Assembly: GCA_963714455.1 (NCBI GenBank)
Contig: CAVQON010000019.1
Location: 1-64,000, forward strand
Direction of reading: 5' to 3'
Length of the DNA stretch: 64,000 nt
From: CAVQGZ01 sp963714455
GTDB lineage: Bacteria > Actinomycetota > Actinomycetes > Jiangellales > Jiangellaceae
How positions within the stretch are numbered: position 1 is the first letter of the stretch; every line of letters begins with the position of its first letter. Positions 1 through 7,367 of the stretch are shown piece after piece. The notes under the pieces were generated by a model. It was not told the origin of the DNA, did no database searches, and was given only the letters and a program-made list of their open reading frames with translations. The translations under genes and the position numbers were made by a program.

Positions 1-10
1 GATAGCGTTC

Positions 11-118
11 ATGTCCCAGACCACCCAGGACGAGTGCTACCTGCTTGGCGCGGACGACGGTGCGGTGGAGGCGGCGGGACAGGGCGCTTCGCCGAGGCCG
101 AGGGCAGCGCTGACATGA
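11..118 (+). pseudogene. Possible N-terminal cupin remnant
   Basis: A short frame of 35 residues begins MSQTTQDECYLLGADDGAVE and then runs into sequence without recognisable structure before stopping. The opening resembles the N-terminal tail of small cupins, but the barrel is missing. A second tiny frame (113-214, 33 codons including the stop, ending VDGTVAYAAE) overlaps its stop as ATGA. Neither looks like a complete gene. I read the stretch as debris at the edge of a decayed region; the family assignment is a weak inference. Confidence 0.25.
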
Positions 119-255
119 GCGTGAGCGTCACCCAGACCGCCGCCGACCCGTTCGTTCCGTGGGATGCCAGTGGGCGCTGGGTGGATGGAACGGTGGCCTA
201 CGCCGCTGAGTGACCGGACGGAGCGACCGCTGTCGGGGTCGGGATCGGATACGAC

Positions 256-414
256 CTACGTGTTCATAGCGGCGAACGGGGCACCAGGCTCGTGGTCACG
301 ATCGACGTCAGACCCAAAGTGACGTGCCACGGTCCTCTCTCGCTTCTCCTGCAGTTCTTGCGACGTGAGCCGGCGATGGTGAACGGCTTGGTGGTGGCGC
401 AGGTCACGGCAGCC
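256..414 (-). pseudogene. Possible SnoaL/NTF2-like N-terminal fragment
   Basis: On the minus strand a strong Shine-Dalgarno-like GAGGAGG lies five bases before a GTG, followed by a short frame. A second frame nearby reads ELQEKRERTVARHFGSDVD and stops at 256-258. That peptide resembles the first helix of SnoaL-like/NTF2 ester-cyclase proteins. The two frames differ, so if this was a gene it is frameshifted and lacks most of its length. Low certainty. Confidence 0.2.
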
Positions 415-580
415 TCCTCAGTGAGGGGCGCCTTGCCGGCTCTCGAACCCGCGACGTTTCGCCCCCGTGCGAGCGTTGGATGGGGAGCGGACCCCGCGAC
501 ACCGGCATCGCAGCCTTGACACTGCAAGCTCCGGCACTGCCGGCTGCCCGCCGCACCCGCCGGCGTCTTGTCCGCTCCGA

Positions 581-916
581 CTACTGCGGTCCGAGCGCGG
601 TCGCCAAACCAGGGGCCGGGGCGTTCTTGAGCTCGACGAAGATGACGTGGGTGTCGGTGTCGCCGGTGTTTTCCCCGTGGTGCCGCTGCGCCGGCAGCCA
701 GTACGCACCCCCGGCCGCGATCTGCACGTCACGGAACGTGTCGTTGGCGTGCAGGCGCCGGGTGAAGGAGCTGAGCGTGTACATGACGCTGTCGGGGTGA
801 TCGTGCGGGCTGGTCACGTCACCCGGTCTGTCGGTGTACTCCAGTACCCGCACCTGCTCGTTCTCCATGATCACCGTGTAGTGGTCGGGGTTGGTGGTTG
901 CCGGGTCTCGCCACAT
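581..916 (-). CDS. Small cupin-domain protein
   Basis: The protein has 111 residues from an ATG at 916, giving MWRDPATTNPDHYTVIMENE. A single-domain cupin fold is visible: the first motif has SPHDHPDSVMYTLSSF with two spaced His, and the second has GAYWLPAQRHHGENTGDTDT. This matches small stand-alone cupins of about 110 residues that bind a metal through His residues; the substrate is unknown. The frame stays open upstream to 1129 but the extra residues do not look like cupin sequence, so the internal ATG is preferred. It is the only intact-looking gene in the first 1.5 kb and sits among fragments of other genes. Confidence 0.75.
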   Translation of the reverse strand: MWRDPATTNPDHYTVIMENEQVRVLEYTDRPGDVTSPHDHPDSVMYTLSSFTRRLHANDTFRDVQIAAGGAYWLPAQRHHGENTGDTDTHVIFVELKNAPAPGLATALGPQ

Positions 917-1042
917 GGCTGCCTCATCCTGTGCCCGCTCGCCCACGATGTTCGTGGGGTCACCACGTCCGTCGAGAGAGGGGATTGCGGCGGTGATCGA
1001 GTGCATCGCCGATAGTCGCTTCATAGCACCGCCGGCCCTTGC

Positions 1043-1310
1043 GTGACTACAGGTCGACCCAACCGGGTGCCGCCCATCGCCGCGCGGGCACCCGCGGGCG
1101 CGACACTGGCCGCTGGCTGGTTCATCCATCTACCCGTCGGCGTCCCACACGCCTTCCTCTTCACCGGCGACACCCCCGCCGGCGAACGACGGATACCCGG
1201 CCCTGACGGGCAACCCATGGCCACCGAGATCGCCCGCTGGAACGACCTCGGCCCCCGCTACGGATTCCGCGTGATCGGACCACCCCTCCCCGCCGAGCCC
1301 ACCAGCACGG
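1043..1310 (+). pseudogene. C-terminal cupin fragment
   Basis: The plus strand encodes LPVGVPHAFLFTGDTPA and then MATEIARWNDLGPRYGFRVI followed by GPPLPAEP. This is the usual end of larger cupins: the second barrel motif with the VPHAF histidine, then an alpha-helical tail closing with 'GPPL'. No N-terminal barrel half is in frame upstream, and the frame degenerates after about 1310. It may be the other end of the gene whose start appears at position 11, now separated by about 900 bases, or a fragment of an unrelated cupin. The exact ends are uncertain. Confidence 0.4.
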
Positions 1311-1593
1311 GCCTCCCCGACGCGCAGCGCCACCGGAGCCATCCAGCCCGAAGCCAGCGTGCGCAGGAGCAACGCCCGCACGGTGGTCGGAAGGCTCGAG
1401 GCGATGGCATTGGTCGAGGTGTTGGCGTGTGACCGCCGGACTCGGCTTCCGGAACGACGCGCCGATCGTCAGAACCGCGAGCCCGGAGATGGTCCCGGGC
1501 GCTTCGACTGTGCCCCACACCGCGCCTGCGTGCGCACCGCGAGTGCGATCGTCGACCTCGGCGGGTCAGGACCCGAAGCGCTGGTGGGGCGCG
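1311..1593. other. No supportable gene
   Basis: Several overlapping frames are open on both strands because of the high GC content. None starts with a plausible ribosome site or keeps a recognisable domain. A minus-strand peptide near 1440-1510 (APGTISGLAVLTIGASF) has a hydrophobic, membrane-protein-like character and may be another remnant. I make no gene call here. Confidence 0.4.
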
Positions 1594-2340
1594 CTACGAC
1601 CGTTCGCGCGGAAGCATCCCGGTCACCAGGCCGCCGTCCACCACGAACTCGCTGCCGGTGGAGTAGGTGGCCCCGCTCACTATGAACAGCACCATGCGCG
1701 CGACCTCGTCAGCGGTCCCGAAGCGGGGGATGGGCTGGTTGCCGGTGATCCTCGCCTCGTCCCAGTGGGCCGTCATCGGCGTGTCGATCGGGGCCGGGTG
1801 CACGGAGTTGACGCGAACGTTCTCCCGCGCGAGCTCGAGCGCAGCCGCCTTGGTGAGCCCGCGCACGCCCCACTTGCTCGCCACGTACGACGACAGCAGG
1901 CCGTAGCCGGCGAGTCCCGCCGTCGAAGAGATGTTCACGATGCTGCCGCCGCCTGCCCGGCGCAACGACGGGATCGTCGACTTGATGCCGAGGAACGTGC
2001 CGAGCAGGTTCACGTCCAGCACCCGGTGGAACGACTCGGTCGTCGTCGTCTCGATCGGGGACGGCTCGACGATCCCGGCATTGTTGACCACGATCGAGAC
2101 CGGCCCGAACGCTTCTTCGGCAGCAGCGACAGCCGCCGTCCAGTCGGTCTCGGACGTGACGTCGAGGTGGACGGCGCGGCAGGCCGACCCGAGGGAGTCC
2201 GCGGTGGCCGCGTTCTCGGCGTCGAGCACGTCACCGATGACCACGCTCGCACCCTCGGCCACGAAGAGCGCGGCCTCAGCGGCACCCATACCCCGGGCGC
2301 CACCGCTGATGAGCGCGACCTGTCCGTCGAGTTGTCCCAT
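1594..2340 (-). CDS. Short-chain dehydrogenase/reductase (SDR)
   Basis: This is a classical SDR of 248 residues, the normal family length. The N-terminus shows the cofactor motif SGGARGMG (a variant of TGxxxGxG) after LDGQVALI. It is followed by NNAG, the catalytic Ser in VNISSTAG and the YxxxK pair in SYVASK. The C-terminus carries the VDGG loop. The family reduces or oxidises secondary alcohols and ketones with NAD(P); the substrate cannot be told. The acidic residue after the second beta strand (IGDV) favours NAD. The gene stands alone, with a degraded LuxR gene starting about 40 bases beyond its start codon on the other strand. Confidence 0.9.
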   Translation of the reverse strand: MGQLDGQVALISGGARGMGAAEAALFVAEGASVVIGDVLDAENAATADSLGSACRAVHLDVTSETDWTAAVAAAEEAFGPVSIVVNNAGIVEPSPIETTTTESFHRVLDVNLLGTFLGIKSTIPSLRRAGGGSIVNISSTAGLAGYGLLSSYVASKWGVRGLTKAAALELARENVRVNSVHPAPIDTPMTAHWDEARITGNQPIPRFGTADEVARMVLFIVSGATYSTGSEFVVDGGLVTGMLPRERS

Positions 2341-2381
2341 GCCCCCACGGTAGGCGGGCGCCTCCCGCGGGGGAGGTGGCA

Positions 2382-3826
2382 GTCAGTCGATCCCCTGCTC
2401 AAGGAGGCCGCCGCCAGCAGCGTCCTGCCGGGTGAAGGGCGGCGTCTGCACGCGGCATGGGCCACCACCCTGGAGCCCGACGTCCCGCGCGACCCGACCG
2501 CCGCCATCGCCGTGGCTCACCACTGGACCGCCGCCCACGACCCTCGACGCGCCATCCGGTGGTGCCTGCAAGGGGCGGACGTGGCCGCCGCCCAGTACGC
2601 CCCGAGCGAAGAGCTCATGCTGCTGGCCGACGCGCTGTCCATGTGGGACGCCGTCGACGACGAGCAGCGGGCAGCCGTGGGCGGACGGGCAGCCCTGCTC
2701 GAACGCGCCGCGCAGATCGCCTGGGTGCTCGGCGACCTCGCACGAGCCTGCCAGTGGGCGGACGAGGCGCTTGCGCAGGCGCCCACGGACGACCCCCGGC
2801 GTCGGTCCACCCTGCTCACGCTGCGGGCGAAGGTCTCACCGGACTGGGCCTCACCCAGGGTGGGGGACCTGCTGACGGAGGCCGTCGAGCTTGCCCGCCC
2901 TGGTGAGCCGTCGCCCGAGCTGGCTCAGGCACTGATGCACCAGGCCATCTGGCACAGCATGCGAGGCGAGGAGGCCGCCGCCGAGCGCGGGGCGCATGCG
3001 CTGATCGACATCGGGATCGCAGCAGGAGTCGCAGCCCAGCCCCGCGATGACAGCCGGGCGGGCGTGGTGCGCGTGCCACGACGTCGACTACCCGATGCTG
3101 TGCGGGAGGAGTCGTTGTCATGCCCAGACCGAAGGAGCATGCCGTCACGCTGACGGCTGGCGACCGGGCGAAGCTGACGCGGGTGGTGTCGCGGGGGCCG
3201 CATCCGGCTCGGATGATCGCCCCGCCCAGTCGTTGCGCTCGAAGGCAGGTACCGCGACCAGCCCGCGCAAGCGGGTGGCCCAAGCCCTCGCCGACGCAGA
3301 GCTCGCCGGACTCCGCGGGCGGCCCGTCCTGCTCGCGTGGCGCGCGGTTCTCGACCTGGAAGACGCGCTGCCGGCCTACGAGCACGCCTACGCCTTGCTG
3401 CGGTGCGCCACGGCCGGCCTGCATGCCGCCGACCTCGACGGTGACCGCGTCGATCGGGACGAGATCGCCTCGTGGATGAGGCAGGCGGGTCGGCTCGCTG
3501 AGCAGATGGGCGCAGTGCCCCTGCTGGCCCAGCTGAGGACGCTGGCGCGTCGCCACCACCTGTCCGAGGCGGCGATCCCACGCCAGCGCACCGGCTCTCC
3601 GGCGTCGGCCACGTCGGCACGCGGCCTGACCGAGCGCGAGCAGGAGGTGCTGAGGCTGGTGGCCGCTGGGCGGAGCAACGCCGAGATCGCCCGCGAGCTC
3701 TACATCAGCCCGAAGACGGCCAGCGTCCACGTGTCGCACATCTTGGCCAAGCTCGATGTCGCGACCAGAACAGAGGCGGCGGCCGTGGCCTTCCGGGAGG
3801 GGCTGGTTGCACCAAGCGGCTCGTAG
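2382..3826 (+). pseudogene. LuxR/LAL-type regulator, truncated and interrupted
   Basis: Two pieces of a large ATP-binding LuxR regulator (LAL type) can be read. The first (about 2382-3045) encodes the TPR-like middle, with LPGEGRRLHAAWATTLEP, AHHWTAAHDPRRAIR and several helical pairs. The second (about 3226-3826, different frame) gives the last helices and a LuxR HTH (GLTEREQEVLRLVAAGRSNA and SPKTASVHVSHILAKLDV). The N-terminal AAA/Walker region, several hundred residues in this family, is absent because the similarity begins abruptly near 2382. Between the pieces lies an IS630-type transposase start. The gene is dead as a full regulator; whether the HTH piece is expressed is unknown. Confidence 0.8.
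3085..3225 (+). mobile_element. IS630-type transposase N-terminal fragment
   Basis: From the ATG at 3120 the plus strand reads MPRPKEHAVTLTAGDRAKLT followed by RVVSRGPHPARMI. This is the typical start of IS630-family transposases, leading into their HTH. It has its own Shine-Dalgarno-like GGGAGGAG ahead of the start. After about 35 residues the similarity stops and LuxR-regulator sequence resumes, so only the 5' end of the element remains. No terminal inverted repeat or target duplication could be identified by eye. The outer limits given are approximate. Confidence 0.6.
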
Positions 3827-3906
3827 CCCAGCTCGCCGCGGATGTGCGCCATCCGGGTGTGAGGTGCCCTAGGCTGCCCCGTGTCTGAACGGGCGGTGAA
3901 CGAGGC

Positions 3907-5673
3907 ATGAACATCCTGGCGTGGGCACGCGGCTACGACCGCACCTGGCTGCGCGGCGACATGACGGCCGGGGCCATCGTCGCCGCTCTCGCCGTGCCGC
4001 AGTCACTCGGGTACGCGGCCATCGCCGGGGTCCCCGTCCAGGTCGGCCTGTACGCGGTCCCGACCGCGCTGCTCGCCTACGCCATCTTCGGCACCTCCCG
4101 ACAGCTCGTCGTCGGCCCGGTGTCCACCGTGTCGGTGCTGTCCGGATCCCTGGTGGCCAGCCGAGGTGCGGAGTCCGAGGCCGAGGCCATCGCCTACACG
4201 GTGGCGCTGGCTCTGGGGTCCGGCCTGGTGCTGATCGCGCTCGGGCTCGCACGGATCGGGTGGATAGCGGAGTTCTTGTCCAAGCCGATCGTCACCGGCT
4301 TCGTCTTCGGCCTCACCGTCCTGGTGATCGTGGGGGAGATCCCCAAGATGGTCGGCGTGCCGGTCCCGGACGAGGACGTGCTGGGTCGCATCGCCGCCCT
4401 GGTCCGCGGCTTCCTGGTGGACTGGAACCTGGCGACCGCCGCCATCGCGCTGGTGTCCCTCGGTGTGCTGTTCGGTCTTGGTGCTCTCTGGCCTCGCGTG
4501 CCATGGGCGCTGGTGCTGGTCGTCGGGGCCATCGTGGCGTCCAGCGTCGCCGACTGGGAAGGACTCGGTATCGCCGTGGTCGGCGAGGTGCCGGCCGGGC
4601 TGCCCGTGCCCGGCATCCCGGACGTCGGCCTGGCCGACCTCGGCTGGCTCGTGGGGGCCGGTGCCGCGCTGGCCCTGGTCGGCCTGGCCGAAGGACTCAG
4701 CGCCGCCCGCCTGTTCGCCTCCCGCGGGGGCTACCGGATCGACGCCGACCAAGATCTGGTCGCCAGCGGCGCGTCCAACCTCGCCAGCGGCCTGTTCGGT
4801 GGACTGGGGGTCGCCGGCAGCCTGTCGAAGACGGCAGCAGCCGCCACCGCCAAGGGACGGACGCAGGCCACGGGCGTGACCACCGCCGTCCTCGCGCTGG
4901 TCGTCATCGCTGCGTTCGCCCCGACGCTGTCGCCACTTCCCTTGGCGGTGCTCAGCGCGATCGTGGTGCACGCAGTGTGGGGACTGCTGGACATCGGCGC
5001 CCTGGCGCGCTACCGGCAGGTGCGTCGACTCGACTTCGTGGCAGCAGTCGCTGCCGGCGTCGGTGTGCTGGCGCTGGGGCCGCTCCCCGGGCTGGGCCTG
5101 GCCATCGGGATGTCCGTGCTCGGCCTGGTGTATCGAGCCAGCCGGGTGAAGGTCGACGTGCTGGGTCGAATCGAGGGGGAGAAGGCCGCCTGGGGCAGCC
5201 TGGCCGACCATGCCGAGCGACGAACGATCGCGGGCATCCTGGTGCTGCGGCTCGACTCACCCGTCTTCTGGGTGAACGCGATGACCTGTCAGGACGAGGT
5301 GCTGGCGAAGGTCGACGAGGCCGAGGGCGTGCGGGTCGTCATCGTCGACATGGAAGGCACGAACGTGCTGGACACGACGAGCGCCGACATGCTGTCCGAG
5401 CTGGTCGATTCCCTGCACACGAGCGGCATCGACGTCTACTTCGTCCGGGTGCGCTTCCCGGTTCGGGAGCTTCTGCGACGATCCGGGGTCATGGCACAGA
5501 TCGGCGAGGACCACGTCTGGCACTCGATCTCCCAGGGCGTGAAGCGGGCTCGCGCCGACCACGGGATCGTCGACAAGCCGCTGCCGTCACCGGACTACGA
5601 CCCGAAGCTCAGCTTCATCCCGCCGTCCGGCGAGGACGAGTTCGGCCACCGGTGGAGCCCGTTCGGTCTGTGA
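3907..5673 (+). CDS. SulP-family anion permease with STAS domain
   Basis: The protein has 588 residues. The membrane part (about residues 15-400) begins with the SulP signature region: WLRGDMTAGAIVAALAVPQS, then GLYAVPTALLAYAIFGTSRQ with VVGP. A cytoplasmic STAS domain follows (about 435-555: ILVLRLDSPVFWVNA, VVIVDMEGTNVLDTTSADML). SulP proteins carry sulfate, bicarbonate or related anions at the cell membrane; the substrate here is not determinable. The length suits the family. It heads a tightly packed unit: its stop overlaps the GTG start of a second SulP gene by four bases (GTGA), implying translational coupling. No carbonic anhydrase lies beside it in this window. Confidence 0.92.
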   Translation: MNILAWARGYDRTWLRGDMTAGAIVAALAVPQSLGYAAIAGVPVQVGLYAVPTALLAYAIFGTSRQLVVGPVSTVSVLSGSLVASRGAESEAEAIAYTVALALGSGLVLIALGLARIGWIAEFLSKPIVTGFVFGLTVLVIVGEIPKMVGVPVPDEDVLGRIAALVRGFLVDWNLATAAIALVSLGVLFGLGALWPRVPWALVLVVGAIVASSVADWEGLGIAVVGEVPAGLPVPGIPDVGLADLGWLVGAGAALALVGLAEGLSAARLFASRGGYRIDADQDLVASGASNLASGLFGGLGVAGSLSKTAAAATAKGRTQATGVTTAVLALVVIAAFAPTLSPLPLAVLSAIVVHAVWGLLDIGALARYRQVRRLDFVAAVAAGVGVLALGPLPGLGLAIGMSVLGLVYRASRVKVDVLGRIEGEKAAWGSLADHAERRTIAGILVLRLDSPVFWVNAMTCQDEVLAKVDEAEGVRVVIVDMEGTNVLDTTSADMLSELVDSLHTSGIDVYFVRVRFPVRELLRRSGVMAQIGEDHVWHSISQGVKRARADHGIVDKPLPSPDYDPKLSFIPPSGEDEFGHRWSPFGL

Positions 5674-7367
5674 CCTCGTCACTCCAGCCCCCCGGCCTGG
5701 TGTCGCTGCGCGGCTACCAGCGCTCGTGGCTCCGCGGGGACGTCGTCGCCGGGGTCACCGTGGCGGCCTACGCCGTCCCGCAGGTGATGGCCTACGCCGA
5801 GCTGGCCGGGCTGCCGGCCGTCGTGGGGTTGTACGCGATCCTCGTGCCGCTGGTCGTCTACGCCCTGCTCGGCTCGTCCCGCCAGCTGTCGGTGGGCCCC
5901 GAGTCGACGACGGCCTTGCTCACCGCTGCCGCCATCGCGCCGCTGGCTGCCGGCGACCCCGTCCGCTACGCCGCGCTCGCAGCGCTGCTCTGTCTGCTCG
6001 TGGCCGGCTACTGCTTCGTCGCGTGGGGGCTGCGACTGGGCTTCGTCGCCGACCTGCTCTCCCGCCCGGTGCTGGTCGGCTACCTCACCGGCGTGGCGCT
6101 GACGATGATCGTCGGGCAGCTCGGCACGCTGACCGGCGTCGACGTCGAGCGTGGCTCGGTGACCGAGCGACTCTCGTCGTTCGTCGCCCAGATCGACACC
6201 CTCGATGTGGCGACGACCCTGCTCTCCCTGGGCACACTCGCCCTTCTGCTGGCGATCCAGCACTGGTTCCCGAGGGCGCCGGGTCCACTCATCGTCGTGC
6301 TCGGCGCCTCCGCCCTGGTCGCCGCGCTGGGCCTCACCGACCAGGTCGCGGTCGTCGGCAGCGTCCCCTTCGGCCTGCCGGACGTCTCGGTACCGGACGT
6401 GGCCGCCTCGGACATCGGGCTGCTGGCGCTTCCCGCGCTCGGGCTGATGATCGTCGGGTACACCGACAACGTGCTGACCGCCCGCTCGTTCGCGAACCGT
6501 CGCCGCGAGGAGATCGACGCCAACACCGAGCTGCTGGCGCTGGGCGCGTCCAACCTGGGGGCTGGGCTGACGCAAGGCATGCCGGTCAGCAGCAGCGGGT
6601 CGCGCACGGCACTGGGCAGCGCCGCCGGCAGCCACACCCAGGTGTACTCGCTGGTGATGCTGGCGGCAGTCGTCGTCACGCTGCTGCTGTTCCGCCCGGT
6701 TCTGGAGTACTTCCCCCTCGCCGCCCTCGGGGCGCTCGTCGTCTACGCCGCACTACGCCTGATCGACCTGCCCGCCTTCGGCCAGCTCTGGCGCTTTCGG
6801 GCCACCGAGCTGGCGTTGGCACTGGCCACCACCGTTGCCGTGCTGGCCCTCGACATCCTCACCGGCGTGCTGGTGGCCGTCGGGCTCTCGGTCGTCGAGC
6901 TGCTCTACCGCGTGGCTCGGCCCCACGACGCCATCGAGGGCCTGGTACCCGGGCTCGCCGGCATGCACGACGTCGACGACTACCCGGACGCGCAGACCGT
7001 TCCCGGACTTGTCGTCTACCGCTACGACAGCCCGCTGTTCTTCGCCAACGCCGCCGACTTCCGCCGCCGCGCGGTGGCCGCGGTCGACGAGGTGTCGGCG
7101 AACGACGGCCCGGTGCGGTGGCTGCTGCTCAACGTCGAGTCGAACGTCGAGGTCGACAGCACCGCGTTGGCCGCCCTGGAGGAGCTGCGGCTCCAGCTGG
7201 CCGACCGTGGGGTGCTGCTGGCGCTGGCGCGCGTCAAGCAAGACCTCGCCGTGCAGCTCGCCCGCGGCGGGTTCTTGCAGCGCATCGGCACCGAGCGCAT
7301 CTTCCCGACGCTGCCGACTGCGCTGACGGGGTACCGCGCGTGGGCTGAGCAGCTACCGTCGGAGTGA
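5670..7367 (+). CDS. Second SulP-family permease with STAS domain
   Basis: The protein has 565 residues and starts at a GTG that overlaps the previous stop. It has the same layout as its neighbour: WLRGDVVAGVTVAAYAVPQV, then GLYAILVPLVVYALLGSSRQ with SVGPES. Transmembrane segments run to about residue 410, and a C-terminal STAS domain follows (GLVVYRYDSPLFFANAADFR, LLLNVESNVEVDSTALAALE). The two permeases are clearly divergent paralogues rather than a recent duplication, and could form a pair or have different substrates. Its stop overlaps the start of the GH65 gene by one base, so all three genes are probably one transcript. Confidence 0.92.
   Translation: MTSSLQPPGLVSLRGYQRSWLRGDVVAGVTVAAYAVPQVMAYAELAGLPAVVGLYAILVPLVVYALLGSSRQLSVGPESTTALLTAAAIAPLAAGDPVRYAALAALLCLLVAGYCFVAWGLRLGFVADLLSRPVLVGYLTGVALTMIVGQLGTLTGVDVERGSVTERLSSFVAQIDTLDVATTLLSLGTLALLLAIQHWFPRAPGPLIVVLGASALVAALGLTDQVAVVGSVPFGLPDVSVPDVAASDIGLLALPALGLMIVGYTDNVLTARSFANRRREEIDANTELLALGASNLGAGLTQGMPVSSSGSRTALGSAAGSHTQVYSLVMLAAVVVTLLLFRPVLEYFPLAALGALVVYAALRLIDLPAFGQLWRFRATELALALATTVAVLALDILTGVLVAVGLSVVELLYRVARPHDAIEGLVPGLAGMHDVDDYPDAQTVPGLVVYRYDSPLFFANAADFRRRAVAAVDEVSANDGPVRWLLLNVESNVEVDSTALAALEELRLQLADRGVLLALARVKQDLAVQLARGGFLQRIGTERIFPTLPTALTGYRAWAEQLPSE

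Noticed and set aside
430..460. tRNA T-arm-like GGGTTCGAGAG on the minus strand
   Set aside because: The flanking bases do not pair into a T stem and no anticodon or acceptor arm can be drawn.
3921..5669. Fusion of the second SulP gene with a long upstream frame
   Set aside because: The upstream part is out of frame with the first SulP and Arg-rich; the GTG at 5670 with the GTGA overlap is the natural start.
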